From Paenibacillaceae bacterium (GTDB taxonomy: Bacteria; Bacillota; Bacilli; Paenibacillales; NBRC-103111), in assembly GCA_029256185.1 (NCBI GenBank), contig JAQSYI010000023.1, positions 1-64,000 on the forward strand: DNA of 64,000 nucleotides, given 5' to 3'. The translations under genes and the position numbers were made by a program. Below, piece by piece: positions 33,881-42,399 of the stretch. Position 1 is the first letter of the stretch. Every line of letters starts with the position of its first letter. A model generated the notes under the pieces. It did no database searches. It had not been told where the DNA came from and saw nothing but the letters and a program-made list of their open reading frames with translations.

Positions 33881-34642
33881 TCAACTGTAGCTTAGCAATA
33901 ATCCCTTGACGACCAGATACCAGCCATCCACCAGGATGAAGAGCAGTATCTTGAACGGGAGCGAGATCATGACAGGCGGGAGCATCATCATCCCCATGGC
34001 CATCAGCGTACTTGAGATCACCATATCAATAATGAGGAACGGGATGAAAATGATAAAGCCCATGGTGAAAGCCGTTTTTAACTCGCTGATGACATAAGCG
34101 GGAATAAGGGCAGTCAACGGTGTATCTTCAATTCCGGACGGTCTCTCGGCTTGGGAGAAATCCAAGAACAGCTTCAGGTCTTTCTCATGCACATAGGTTC
34201 CCATGAATTGCTTGAGGGGAATGGCCGCTTGCTCCAAAGCCTGAGTCTGTGTCAACTCTCCTCTTGCAAAAGGCTGATACGCCGTCTCGTTAATTTGACC
34301 GATGGTAGGAGCCATTACGAACAAACTGAGAAACAGGGCCAGACCGATCAATACCTGGTTAGGCGGCATCTGCTGCGTCCCAAGGGAGGTCCGTACGAAG
34401 CCCAGTACAATGACTATTCTGGTGAAGCTGGTCATCAAAACCAGGATAGACGGCGCCAGACTCAGAACCGTCAGCATCAATATAATCGATACCGTGCTTG
34501 TCGCCCCGCCCGGCTCCCCGTCGCCATTACCTATGGTCAAATGAACTTCAGGAATGGGTTCACCCGCAGCGTAGGTGTGGGCAGATAATGCCATTCCCAG
34601 CATGATCAGAAGAATAGCTGAACAAATTATCTTTTTCTTCAT
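33881..34642 (-). CDS. fliP: Flagellar export gate protein FliP
   Basis: FliP is the main ring subunit of the export gate. The 253-aa product has a cleavable-type signal sequence (1-25), then LTVLSLAPSILVLMTSFTRI and the RTSLGTQQMPPNQVLIGLAL family signature, and a C-terminal pair of membrane segments (FIIFIPFLIIDMVISS). Its start overlaps the fliO stop by 4 bp (ATGA). Confidence 0.98.
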   Translation of the reverse strand: MKKKIICSAILLIMLGMALSAHTYAAGEPIPEVHLTIGNGDGEPGGATSTVSIILMLTVLSLAPSILVLMTSFTRIVIVLGFVRTSLGTQQMPPNQVLIGLALFLSLFVMAPTIGQINETAYQPFARGELTQTQALEQAAIPLKQFMGTYVHEKDLKLFLDFSQAERPSGIEDTPLTALIPAYVISELKTAFTMGFIIFIPFLIIDMVISSTLMAMGMMMLPPVMISLPFKILLFILVDGWYLVVKGLLLSYS

Positions 34643-35256
34643 GATTTATCATTCAACCGTTCATTAAGAATATCGTTGTCTTGGCCCATCAAATCTTCAA
34701 GGTCCTGCTGCCGGTTGGCCATTCGCTGCATCTTTTCCTGAAAGACCGCCTGAAAGGAGGGGGTCACATCCAGGTCCTCTGACCTGGTCTGCCTGCCCTT
34801 CAGGCGCTTTAACCATTCGCCAAACGTGGGAAAACCTTTGAATTCCCTTGTTGTTCCGGCGTGCAAATGCTCGACTATATACTCGATCTCTTCTTGATCT
34901 TCAATCTTTGCCACCAGCTCAACATCATTGCCGACTCCCAGCACATACAGACTTTTCCCAATCTGTACGAGCTGGACCGACTTGTTCTGGCCCAGCCCCA
35001 ATCCGCCCAGGGACTTGATGGAACGCCCTGACTGAAAGGACTTATTTTTTTGTGAAACGATCTTCATGATGAAGAGAAAAATGCCGATAATGACAAGGAG
35101 GAAAAAAACAACCTGTGCGAGCATCATATAAACAGAGCCTGTACTATTGCCGCCCAGGATCTCATCCCCCGCCTCCGCATAACAAGCGGCGGCTGCCGTT
35201 CCATACCATGCAACAGACGCGCCTGCAGCGAAGAGCCCCTTTACGAGCATTTTCAT
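34639..35256 (-). CDS. fliO: Flagellar biosynthesis protein FliO/FliZ
   Basis: FliO is a chaperone for FliP ring assembly. The 205-aa product has a signal-like N-terminus (1-25), a short external stretch, a single TM segment (about 44-66) and the cytosolic motif KSVQLVQIGKSLYVLGVGND typical of FliO/FliZ. The C-terminal tail is charged and specific to this lineage. It lies between cheY and fliP as in B. subtilis. Confidence 0.9.
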   Translation of the reverse strand: MKMLVKGLFAAGASVAWYGTAAAACYAEAGDEILGGNSTGSVYMMLAQVVFFLLVIIGIFLFIMKIVSQKNKSFQSGRSIKSLGGLGLGQNKSVQLVQIGKSLYVLGVGNDVELVAKIEDQEEIEYIVEHLHAGTTREFKGFPTFGEWLKRLKGRQTRSEDLDVTPSFQAVFQEKMQRMANRQQDLEDLMGQDNDILNERLNDKS

Positions 35257-35283
35257 TTCGATGTATGCCTTCCCTTCAGAGGA

Positions 35284-35646
35284 TTAGCCCAGTGTTTTCT
35301 TGATCGCCTCAATAACCCGGTCTGCCTGGAACGGCTTGACAATGAAATCCTTGGCACCGGCCTGAATGGCGTCAATAACCATGGCCTGCTGGCCCATGGC
35401 CGAACACATGATAACCTTGGCATTAGGGTCGATTTTCTTGACTTCCTTCAGTGCATTGATTCCGTCCATCTCGGGCATGGTGATATCCATCGTAATCAGA
35501 TCGGGACGAAGCTCCTTGAAACGCTCGATTGCCTGGACCCCGTCATTGGCCTCGCCGCATACCTCGTACCCGTTCTTGGTCAGAATATCTCTGATCATCA
35601 TTCTCATAAATGCCGCGTCGTCCACAATCAAAATACGGTTTGCCAT
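35284..35646 (-). CDS. cheY: Chemotaxis response regulator CheY
   Basis: CheY-P binds the flagellar switch (FliM/FliY). The 120-aa product is a single receiver: acidic pair D9-D10, phospho-acceptor D54 (LITMDITMPEMDG), and the Lys in FIVKPF. ATG 35646 follows CTAAAGTCCTCCTAAAAG on the plus strand, that is AGGAGG at the end of a family-A leader module. The gene lies inside the fla operon after fliY. Confidence 0.98.
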   Translation of the reverse strand: MANRILIVDDAAFMRMMIRDILTKNGYEVCGEANDGVQAIERFKELRPDLITMDITMPEMDGINALKEVKKIDPNAKVIMCSAMGQQAMVIDAIQAGAKDFIVKPFQADRVIEAIKKTLG

Positions 35647-35655
35647 TTCTAAAGT

Positions 35656-35786
35656 CCTCCTAAAAGTTTTGAGTTGGTTGCCGCTTTATGCATACCCGAA
35701 AAACTGGCTTCGAAAGCATACCCCTAAAAGTTTTGAGTTGGTTGCCACTTTGTGGCATACCCGAAAAACTGGCTTCGAAAGCATAC
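35656..35786 (-). repeat. Two tandem SD-linked stem-loop modules in cheY leader (family A)
   Basis: Copies at about 35656-35720 and 35721-35786. Minus strand: GCTTTCGAAGC, CAGTTTTTCG, an inner stem (GCCAC/GTGGC in one copy, GCATAAAGCGGC in the other), CCAACTCAAAACTTTTAGG and then AGGAGG for cheY. They fill the fliY-cheY gap. Confidence 0.9.
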
Positions 35787-35798
35787 ACCCTTAAGTGG

Positions 35799-37121
35799 TT
35801 ATTGCAGCTTTTGAATTCGATCCCACTGGTTAATAATGTCGGTTACACGCACACCGAAGTTCTCGTCGATAACGACTACTTCCCCTTTGGCGATCAATTT
35901 GTTGTTAACCAGGATATCCACCGGCTCGCCTGCCAGCTTGTCAAGCTCGATAATGGAGCCTTGAGACAGATCCAGAATGTCTTTAATCACTTTTTGGGTC
36001 CTCCCCAACTCTACCGTGACTCGCAGGGGAATGTCCAGTAGAAGATTCAGGTTGGTGTCATCCTGGTGCAGCTGCTGTTGGTTATTGAAGCTTGCAAATT
36101 GCACCGGCTGCACATTCACATTGCGGCTGGGAGGGGCAGGATATGCCGCCGCGGCCTGTTGTTGATACGCAGCATATGGCGGAGCCACAGGCGGCTGCTG
36201 GTAGCCGGGATACGGATATCCGGGTTGCGGATAACCTGGCTGCGGGTAACCCATAGGCGGCTGTTGCTGATAGGCGGCCGGATCGTAATATTCTTGCGGC
36301 GGTTGCTGGTAAGCCGCAGGTGCGGGCTGGGCTGCCGCCGCTGCTGGAGCCGGAGCTGCCGCCGCGGGAACCTGCTGGGCTGGCGCTGCAGGCTTGGCAG
36401 GCGCAGGAGTGCTTGCAGCCGGTGCGGCTGAGCTGCCGGTGCCTCCCATCAGAATAGAAACCATGTCAGTTGCGAACGCTACGGGGAGCAGCTGCATGAT
36501 TGTGGAATCGATCAAGTCTCCGATTACCATACGGAAAGAAACTTTAATGAAGACATCCTCGTCTGGCAGATTTGCCGTTCCCTTCGCAAGGTCAAGAATA
36601 TCAATTCCCGGAGGAGAAATGTTGATGAACCGGTTGAAGATTGTCGACATCGATGTGGCAGACGAACCCATCATCTGGTTCATGGCTTCCTGTACAGCGC
36701 TGATATGAATCTCGCTTAATTCCCCGGCCGGAGTGGTTCCGTCACCGCCCATCATCAAGTCAGCGATCACCTGTGCATCTCTCGTTCTGATTACAAGCAG
36801 ATTGATGCCGTGGAACCCGTCCACATAATTCACGTGAATGGCCACATGGGGTTTGGGGAACTCCTCTTGCAGCTGGTCCCTGGAGATGACGGAAACCTGG
36901 GGAGTCGTGATCTCCACTTTCTTGCCAAGCAAGGTAGAGAGTGCAGTTGCTGCACTGCCGAATGTAATATTACCAATTTCCCCCAATGCATCCTGCTCCA
37001 GAGAAGACAGATAGTCGTCGACGTAAGCCGCCGCTGCTGCTCCCCCTGCAGACTCGTCAGAGGTTTGCCGGAGCAATGCATCAATTTCCTCCTGGGACAA
37101 ATAATCCTTATTATTCGTCAT
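35799..37121 (-). CDS. fliY: Flagellar switch phosphatase FliY
   Basis: FliY is the switch component that also hydrolyses CheY-P. The 440-aa product has an N-terminal CheY-binding peptide (YLSQEEIDALL), a CheC-type phosphatase domain with LGEIGNITFGSAATALS and VQEAMNQMMGSSATSMS, a long Pro/Ala/Gln/Tyr-rich linker (about 225-345, with PQPGYPQPGYPYPGYQQPP) and a C-terminal FliN/SpoA domain. ATG 37121 lies inside the end of fliM (ATGACGAATAA). Confidence 0.96.
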   Translation of the reverse strand: MTNNKDYLSQEEIDALLRQTSDESAGGAAAAAYVDDYLSSLEQDALGEIGNITFGSAATALSTLLGKKVEITTPQVSVISRDQLQEEFPKPHVAIHVNYVDGFHGINLLVIRTRDAQVIADLMMGGDGTTPAGELSEIHISAVQEAMNQMMGSSATSMSTIFNRFINISPPGIDILDLAKGTANLPDEDVFIKVSFRMVIGDLIDSTIMQLLPVAFATDMVSILMGGTGSSAAPAASTPAPAKPAAPAQQVPAAAAPAPAAAAAQPAPAAYQQPPQEYYDPAAYQQQPPMGYPQPGYPQPGYPYPGYQQPPVAPPYAAYQQQAAAAYPAPPSRNVNVQPVQFASFNNQQQLHQDDTNLNLLLDIPLRVTVELGRTQKVIKDILDLSQGSIIELDKLAGEPVDILVNNKLIAKGEVVVIDENFGVRVTDIINQWDRIQKLQ

Positions 37122-38112
37122 GATGTTCCTCGACTCCTTCGTTAACAATCTCCGAAATCTGAACGGCAACCTTACCTTTTAAGGTGCCGGGATTGCCGAT
37201 GAATTTCAGCATTTCCCCGACTCTTATATGGAGACCTTGCTCCACAGGCTTTGTTAATGGAATGACATCACCGATGGCCATGTTCAGAAATTCCTTAACG
37301 GATATTTCTGAATGTCCCAGCTCCGCAACAATAGGCAGCTTCGCTTTTGACACCCGTTGCTCCAGAGCTTCGGACTCTTCCGCCGTTTTCGATTTCCTGT
37401 GAGTCACAAACATATGATGAACTGACAGCCGCGGCATAATTGGCTCGATTACAACATGGGGAATACATAAATTGATCATCCCTGTGGTATCCCCGATCTT
37501 GGTGCTGAGAGAAATCAGCGCGATCGTATCATTGGCAGATGCAATCTGCATGAACTGGGGATTGGTCTCCAATGCTTCCAGCCGTGGATACAGGTCCGTT
37601 ACCGTCTTCCAGGCTTCTTGCAGTGTATCTAATGCGCGGCTGAAGATCCGCTCCATAATGATGGTTTCGATTTCCGTCAGCGCATTGATTTTCGAAGGGG
37701 AGATGCCCGATCCGCCCAACAGACGGTCCAGCATGGCAAAAGCGACGTTGGGATGTACCTCCAAAACCATGCGTCCTTCCAGCGGCTCCGCTTCGAAGAT
37801 ATTCAGAATGGTCATCTTCGGAATGGAACGGATAAATTCATCGTAAGGCAGCTGTTCCACTTGAACCACGCTGATCTGGACAAAGGTGCGGAGCTGGGTG
37901 GAGAAATAGGTGGTTAGAAGCCTTGCGAAATTCTCATGAATCCGCGTCAGACTGCGAAGGTGGTCCTTGGAAAACCGGGTCGCCCGTTTAAAATCATAGG
38001 CTCTGACCTTCTTCTGAGTATCCTCCTTCTTCAACTCCTCTGCATCCATCTCACCGGAAGACAGAGCGGCCAGAAGGGCATCAATCTCATTTTGCGAAAG
38101 TACGTCAACCAT
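37111..38112 (-). CDS. fliM: Flagellar motor switch protein FliM
   Basis: FliM receives CheY-P and sets rotation direction. The 333-aa product has the CheY-binding N-terminus MVDVLSQNEIDALLAALSSG, the middle CheC-like domain (GGSGISPSKINALTEIE) and a C-terminal SpoA domain (LGHSEISVKEFLNMAIGDVI). It ends EEHHDE overlapping the fliY start. Its AGGAGG is the end of a five-unit leader array. Confidence 0.98.
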   Translation of the reverse strand: MVDVLSQNEIDALLAALSSGEMDAEELKKEDTQKKVRAYDFKRATRFSKDHLRSLTRIHENFARLLTTYFSTQLRTFVQISVVQVEQLPYDEFIRSIPKMTILNIFEAEPLEGRMVLEVHPNVAFAMLDRLLGGSGISPSKINALTEIETIIMERIFSRALDTLQEAWKTVTDLYPRLEALETNPQFMQIASANDTIALISLSTKIGDTTGMINLCIPHVVIEPIMPRLSVHHMFVTHRKSKTAEESEALEQRVSKAKLPIVAELGHSEISVKEFLNMAIGDVIPLTKPVEQGLHIRVGEMLKFIGNPGTLKGKVAVQISEIVNEGVEEHHDE

Positions 38113-38123
38113 AGCGTCACCTC

Positions 38124-38320
38124 CTTAAAGTTTTCCGTAAGGAAAACTGGCATCGTAAGCATTGACTTAAGTTTTCCGTAAGGAAAACTGGCATCGTAAG
38201 CATTGACTTAAGTTTTCCGTAAGGAAAACTGGCATCGTAAGCATTGACTTAAAGTTTTCCGTAAGGAAAACTGGCGTCGTAAGCATAACCTTAGAGTTTT
38301 CCTTGAGGATAACCGGCGGC
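38124..38320 (-). repeat. Five-unit 41-42 bp tandem array in fliM leader (family A short form)
   Basis: Units repeat at 41, 41, 42 and 42 bp (inner AGTTTT anchors on plus at 38129, 38170, 38211, 38253, 38295). Each has on the minus strand GCTTACGATGCC and a hairpin AGTTTTCC-TTAC-GGAAAACT; the first unit ends AAAACTTTAAGGAGG. Four are almost identical; the fifth is degenerate. Confidence 0.95.
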
Positions 38321-38337
38321 TAATCCCGGTCCGGGAA

Positions 38338-38814
38338 TCATTCTACATAATAGTCCGTAAGCGAAATAGACTTGATCTTGCCTTCAATTAAAACTTCATT
38401 GATCTTGTTCATCAGAGTGGAGATAAGAAACTCCTGTCCCTTACTGCCCGAAATTTGTTCAGCCGTCATATCTGCAAGAGTCTGAAGAATGATCCCTTTC
38501 ACTTTAAAGTTCAAGGTTTCAAACTCTTCCTTGGCTTTCTTGTTGTCCAGCTCAAAAGCAAAGCCGGTTTTGACAATACGCCGGTCAGACAGGTTAGTCA
38601 AGATGTTTTCCATAAAAACCGTCTGTTCCTTGATTTGCAATGGTGTGAGCTGCTTGCCCGATACTTGGCTGACAGAAGCTTTGGCTGCCTCACTGGGATC
38701 TGCAAGCTGGCTATTCTTGTCCATAATGTTCCATAGGGTAAAAAAGGCAACCAGAATCAGGGTAATCACGATTAGCATAGCAATGATGATCATGAAGAAC
38801 TTGTTTTTGAACAC
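38338..38814 (-). CDS. fliL: Flagellar basal body-associated protein FliL
   Basis: FliL is a single-pass inner-membrane protein that stabilises stators. The 158-aa product has one TM segment (about 6-28, MIIIAMLIVITLILVAFF) and a periplasmic-side C-terminal FliL domain ending SISLTDYYVE. The start is GTG at 38814, overlapping the flbD TAG by one base, behind GGAGGGG. Confidence 0.93.
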   Translation of the reverse strand: MFKNKFFMIIIAMLIVITLILVAFFTLWNIMDKNSQLADPSEAAKASVSQVSGKQLTPLQIKEQTVFMENILTNLSDRRIVKTGFAFELDNKKAKEEFETLNFKVKGIILQTLADMTAEQISGSKGQEFLISTLMNKINEVLIEGKIKSISLTDYYVE

Positions 38815-39035
38815 TAAGACCCCTCCGACTCCGAACTCATTATCGTCCCTCTGACTCCTCCAATGGCTGACAAAAAGTTCTTTATTAAGATTACCACATC
38901 GGGAACCTTGTCGAGAACCATAATTTTTTTGCCCGTAGTCAAGGTAATAACCGTATCCGGTGTTTCCTCGATCGTTTCGATTAGCAAGGCGTTGATGGTA
39001 ATAGGCTTGCCGTTCAGCCGACTCACCGTGATCAT
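38814..39035 (-). CDS. FlbD family protein
   Basis: The 73-aa product is a small FlbD-like protein: MITVSRLNGKPITINALLIE then PDTVITLTTGKKIMVLDKVP and a short hydrophobic end. Such genes are regularly found between flgE/G and fliL. Its molecular role is not established. It overlaps fliL by one base. Confidence 0.85.
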   Translation of the reverse strand: MITVSRLNGKPITINALLIETIEETPDTVITLTTGKKIMVLDKVPDVVILIKNFLSAIGGVRGTIMSSESEGS

Positions 39036-39110
39036 GGGTTCCCCTCCTTCAAAAGGGTTCCGGGGAGAGATTAAAGCACCTCCCCCGGAATTGCCTCTAG
39101 TTCATATTAC

Positions 39111-39935
39111 CTACCGCTTCAGGTTGACGACTTCCTGCAGAATCTCATCGGAAGTTGTGATGATCCTGGAGTTCGCCTGGAAGCCCCGCTGAGCTACGAT
39201 CATCTCCGTGAATTCGCCGGTCAGGTCAACATTTGACATTTCCAGCTGCCCGGATACGATTGCCCCGGTGCCGAGAGCCGGATCGTTGGCAAGGGTGAAT
39301 TCATCGAGCAGCCCTTCCGGATTGGCGTTGGGGGTCACCCGGTACAGATTGCCGCCGATTTTCTCCAAGCCGCCCGGATTGACCACCTTCACAACGGAGA
39401 TCTGGAATTCCGTCGGAGCAGAGGTGCCGTCTGTATTAACAGCGATGATGGTGCCGTCCTGGGCAATGGAGAATGCCGTAACTTCCTCACCGATGACAAT
39501 CTGGTCTCCCGCTGTTGACAAGACGAACAATCCGTCCGCGTTAACCAGGTTCCGGTTGGCGTCAACGGTGAAGTTCCCCGCTCTGGTCAGGTAAGGCGTC
39601 TCCTGGTCCGCTCCGGCCCGGACTGCGAAAAAGCCGTCTCCGTCGATCCGCAGATCAGTAGGCACATTGGTTGTCATGGCGCTGCCTGGCGTATGAATGG
39701 TATCCACAGAGGCCAAGGTTACCCCCAGGCCGATCTGCTTGGCATTCACGCCTCCGGCTGTGTCATCTGTAGGTGCAGTCACACCTGCTACGGTCTGGCT
39801 CAAAATATCCTTGAACATGGCCCGTCCGGCTTTGAAGCCTATTGTATTGACATTAGCGATATTGTTGCCGATAACGTCAAGCTTGGTTTGAAAGCCGCGC
39901 ATACCGGATACGCCCGAATATAACGATCTAAGCAT
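39111..39935 (-). CDS. flgE: Flagellar hook protein (FlgE/FlgG family)
   Basis: The 274-aa product starts MLRSLYSGVSGMRGFQTKLD with VIGNNIANVNTIGFKAGRA and ends with the family C-terminal SGQLEMSNVDLTGEFTEMIV...QANSRIITTSDEIL. This is the gene at the hook position after flgD; its B. subtilis counterpart, once called FlgG, is the hook subunit FlgE. By length alone FlgG would also fit, so the name is a position-based choice. Confidence 0.85.
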   Translation of the reverse strand: MLRSLYSGVSGMRGFQTKLDVIGNNIANVNTIGFKAGRAMFKDILSQTVAGVTAPTDDTAGGVNAKQIGLGVTLASVDTIHTPGSAMTTNVPTDLRIDGDGFFAVRAGADQETPYLTRAGNFTVDANRNLVNADGLFVLSTAGDQIVIGEEVTAFSIAQDGTIIAVNTDGTSAPTEFQISVVKVVNPGGLEKIGGNLYRVTPNANPEGLLDEFTLANDPALGTGAIVSGQLEMSNVDLTGEFTEMIVAQRGFQANSRIITTSDEILQEVVNLKR

Positions 39936-40043
39936 GAATTCGTTCCTCCCAATTTCTCGTTCAGATGGTTTAATGACAGGTCAGCTTGCTTCAATCGATC
40001 CGCAAGCCGGGGCTTCCTTATAACGGGCCGGCCTCTTTTCCTG

Positions 40044-40424
40044 TCAGGATACGACAACCGCGCTGTCGATCTGCGTGAACACATTATCCTTAAGCTGGGC
40101 GCCATCCATGGCTGTTACAATCGTCCGGTTCTTGACGTTCACGATGAAGGCCAAGTCATTCATGATGAGCAGAGAATCCTTCGCTCCTTTGGCGGCAGCT
40201 TTGTCAACTGCGGATTCCAGCCTTTGCATCTGTTCTTGCTGCAGCACAATACCCCTCTGCTTGAGCCTCAGTTCGGCATGATGGCTGAACCGGAGCTGGG
40301 AGTCATCCAGATATTCCTGAAAGCTCTTGGCTGAAGCTGGAGTCCCTGATGCCTGGCCGGTACGGACTGCTCCGGGCGGAATTGCAGTAGGGAACAGTTG
40401 TCCGATTCTAAGTTGCTCGGTCAT
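40044..40424 (-). CDS. TIGR02530-type flagellar operon protein
   Basis: The 126-aa product ends with a conserved-looking domain from RFSHHAELRLKQRGIVLQQE onward, including DLAFIVNVKNRTIVTAMDG, matching the family found only between flgD and flgE in Gram-positive fla operons. It starts in an ATGA overlap with the flgD stop. Function is unknown. Confidence 0.85.
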   Translation of the reverse strand: MTEQLRIGQLFPTAIPPGAVRTGQASGTPASAKSFQEYLDDSQLRFSHHAELRLKQRGIVLQQEQMQRLESAVDKAAAKGAKDSLLIMNDLAFIVNVKNRTIVTAMDGAQLKDNVFTQIDSAVVVS

Positions 40425-40867
40425 GAAGACAGCTCCGGGTCCCAGATTCGGGTCAGTTGATCCAAGGTGACCTGCATGCCGTCCACATTGGCGTATTGCT
40501 TGCCGTCCTTAAAGGAAATCGCCTCGACTATGCCTTCGTAATCGTAAGTATTCCCAACCTCGTCCGTGCTTGTCCAGCTGACGCTCTTGCCGATCAGTCC
40601 GGAGGCCATTCCGAGAGATTCACGCAGAGCTTTCATCTCCGTTGCCATGTTGGTCAGCTGCTCCACGGAAGTAAATTGGGCCATCTGGGATATGAATTCT
40701 TTGTCCTCCAGCGGTTGCATAGGGTCCTGATTCTTCAGTTGGGTAATCAGAATCTTCAGGAACTGGTCCTTGCCCAAGTCATTATTATTGGTTTTGGCCG
40801 CTTTGCTTACGTTGGCGGCAGAATAATTGGGCCATACATTTTTGGTAGAGATCGGCGAATCCGCCAT
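40421..40867 (-). CDS. flgD: Flagellar hook assembly protein FlgD
   Basis: FlgD caps the growing hook. The 148-aa product has the N-terminal KDQFLKILITQLKNQDPMQP and FISQMAQFTSVEQL lines of the FlgD family. I chose ATG 40867, 7 nt after AAGGAGG, over an in-frame GTG at 40873. It is short, as in Bacilli, with a small C-terminal extension. Confidence 0.95.
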   Translation of the reverse strand: MADSPISTKNVWPNYSAANVSKAAKTNNNDLGKDQFLKILITQLKNQDPMQPLEDKEFISQMAQFTSVEQLTNMATEMKALRESLGMASGLIGKSVSWTSTDEVGNTYDYEGIVEAISFKDGKQYANVDGMQVTLDQLTRIWDPELSS

Positions 40868-40915
40868 TCTCACACCTCCTTATTGTCTTGCGCAAGGATG
40901 GAGACAGGTACATGC

Positions 40916-42355
40916 TTACGCCGTTACATCAAAACCATCCTGCCCTTGTTCGTCGATCCTGTTCAATATGGCAGATGCGGAAGCGGCATACTCCTCACTT
41001 CCGTCACCGCCTGACTTGGATTCATTGCGGCCGCCTGATTGCTGGGAGTGCTGCTGTCCCCGCTGGTCCTGGAACATGCCGGACTGAAGGGTAGGGCTTT
41101 GAGTAACTTCGATCCGCTCCACTTGAATCCCTTGATTCTGCAGCGTGGTACGGAGCTGTGCCATCTGGGCTTCGAGGGCGTCCTTACCCATTGCCGTCTG
41201 CGCCGCGAAGTGGGCCACTAACTGTCCGTTTTGCATAGAGATCTTTACATCCACTTGCCCTAGAGATTCAGGAGTCAGAGTCAGACGGGCCTCAGTCAGG
41301 CCGTTGCCAGTCTGGATCCTCATCTTGCCGATCATAAATTTGCTGATATCCTCTGCCAAAGCGTGGGATCTTACCATGTTCTCTGCGGGCGCAGTACCTT
41401 TGACCGGCGTGAACCGGGATGAATCCTGTCCTGAAACTACAGGCAATCCGGCATCATCAGAACCCGTAGAGGCGATTTCCGTTTGCTCCGGTGCAGTCTT
41501 CTCAACCCCCGCCAGCAATTCAGGGCGGTTGACAGGCATAGATTTGGCTGCGAGCATCTCCAACCGGGAAACGAAGGCAGAAGAAGAAGTAACCTGTACT
41601 GTTGCCTGACCGTCGCGCGTCTCCAACACCTTGAAGTTTTTACCGGCTGCCTGTACCGCTTGGGTTTCCACATTGCTTCTCTTCCCTGCACTGTCAGAGG
41701 CGGCAGCATGGCTCTGCTCTTCACGGGACACGTTCTTTCCGTCCGTACCGGACTTCGTGGTGTTCTCCGATACAGCAGCCGCAAGCTGCGGGTTGCTCGC
41801 CAGAATCACTTCCAGCTTCTCCCGAAGCTGAGCCGTAAAAACATTGTCAGGTTGTTCCCGAAGCGTTCTTGCGAATGCTTGCAGCACCTCCTGGGCCTGC
41901 TTGGCGTTCAACTGCACACTTTCTGCCTGTTGCTGTTCTCCCTCGACCGCAGCAGGCTGTTCAACAGTCTGAACGGGCATTTGCCCGATAGCCTGAAGCA
42001 GCAGGGATGCTTGCACCAGCCAGGATTGCACTTCATCTTCGCCAATCAATTTGTCCAGAAGCTCCGGTTGTTCAGACAGCTGTTCCAGAAGCAGGCTCCA
42101 TGCCGCAGGGTCTGCCGTCTCCAATTGTTGGGCGGCTTCTTCAACGGACAAACCTGCCACAAGACCGGCCATAAGCTGGGCCAGATCCGGCAGAGAAGCG
42201 GAAATGTTCTGATCTGCAGAAGTTCCTCCCAGCACTTGAACCAGAAGCTTGCCGAAGCTTGCGTCGGCACTTACTGCTCCGCCAGTGGATGGTACAGCCG
42301 CTGCAGTTGCGGTTCCCGGTTGCATGGTCATTACCAATGCGTTTGTCGTTTGCAT
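40916..42355 (-). CDS. fliK: Flagellar hook-length control protein FliK
   Basis: FliK measures hook length and triggers the FlhB switch. The 479-aa product has a long, Gln/Ala-rich low-similarity N-terminal part and the conserved C-terminal domain (about 370-445: LTEARLTLTPESLGQVDVKI, then FAAQTAMGKDALEAQMAQLR). ATG 42355 was chosen 9 nt after AAAGGAGGTG. It sits between the MotE-like gene and flgD. Confidence 0.92.
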   Translation of the reverse strand: MQTTNALVMTMQPGTATAAAVPSTGGAVSADASFGKLLVQVLGGTSADQNISASLPDLAQLMAGLVAGLSVEEAAQQLETADPAAWSLLLEQLSEQPELLDKLIGEDEVQSWLVQASLLLQAIGQMPVQTVEQPAAVEGEQQQAESVQLNAKQAQEVLQAFARTLREQPDNVFTAQLREKLEVILASNPQLAAAVSENTTKSGTDGKNVSREEQSHAAASDSAGKRSNVETQAVQAAGKNFKVLETRDGQATVQVTSSSAFVSRLEMLAAKSMPVNRPELLAGVEKTAPEQTEIASTGSDDAGLPVVSGQDSSRFTPVKGTAPAENMVRSHALAEDISKFMIGKMRIQTGNGLTEARLTLTPESLGQVDVKISMQNGQLVAHFAAQTAMGKDALEAQMAQLRTTLQNQGIQVERIEVTQSPTLQSGMFQDQRGQQHSQQSGGRNESKSGGDGSEEYAASASAILNRIDEQGQDGFDVTA

Positions 42356-42399
42356 TTTTTTCTCACCTCCTTTCAAGTGAACATCCAGTTCCCTGTCAT

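Noticed and set aside
36066..36431. Arg/Leu-rich plus-strand frame opposite fliY
   Set aside because: It is the antisense of the Pro/Gln/Tyr-rich FliY linker.
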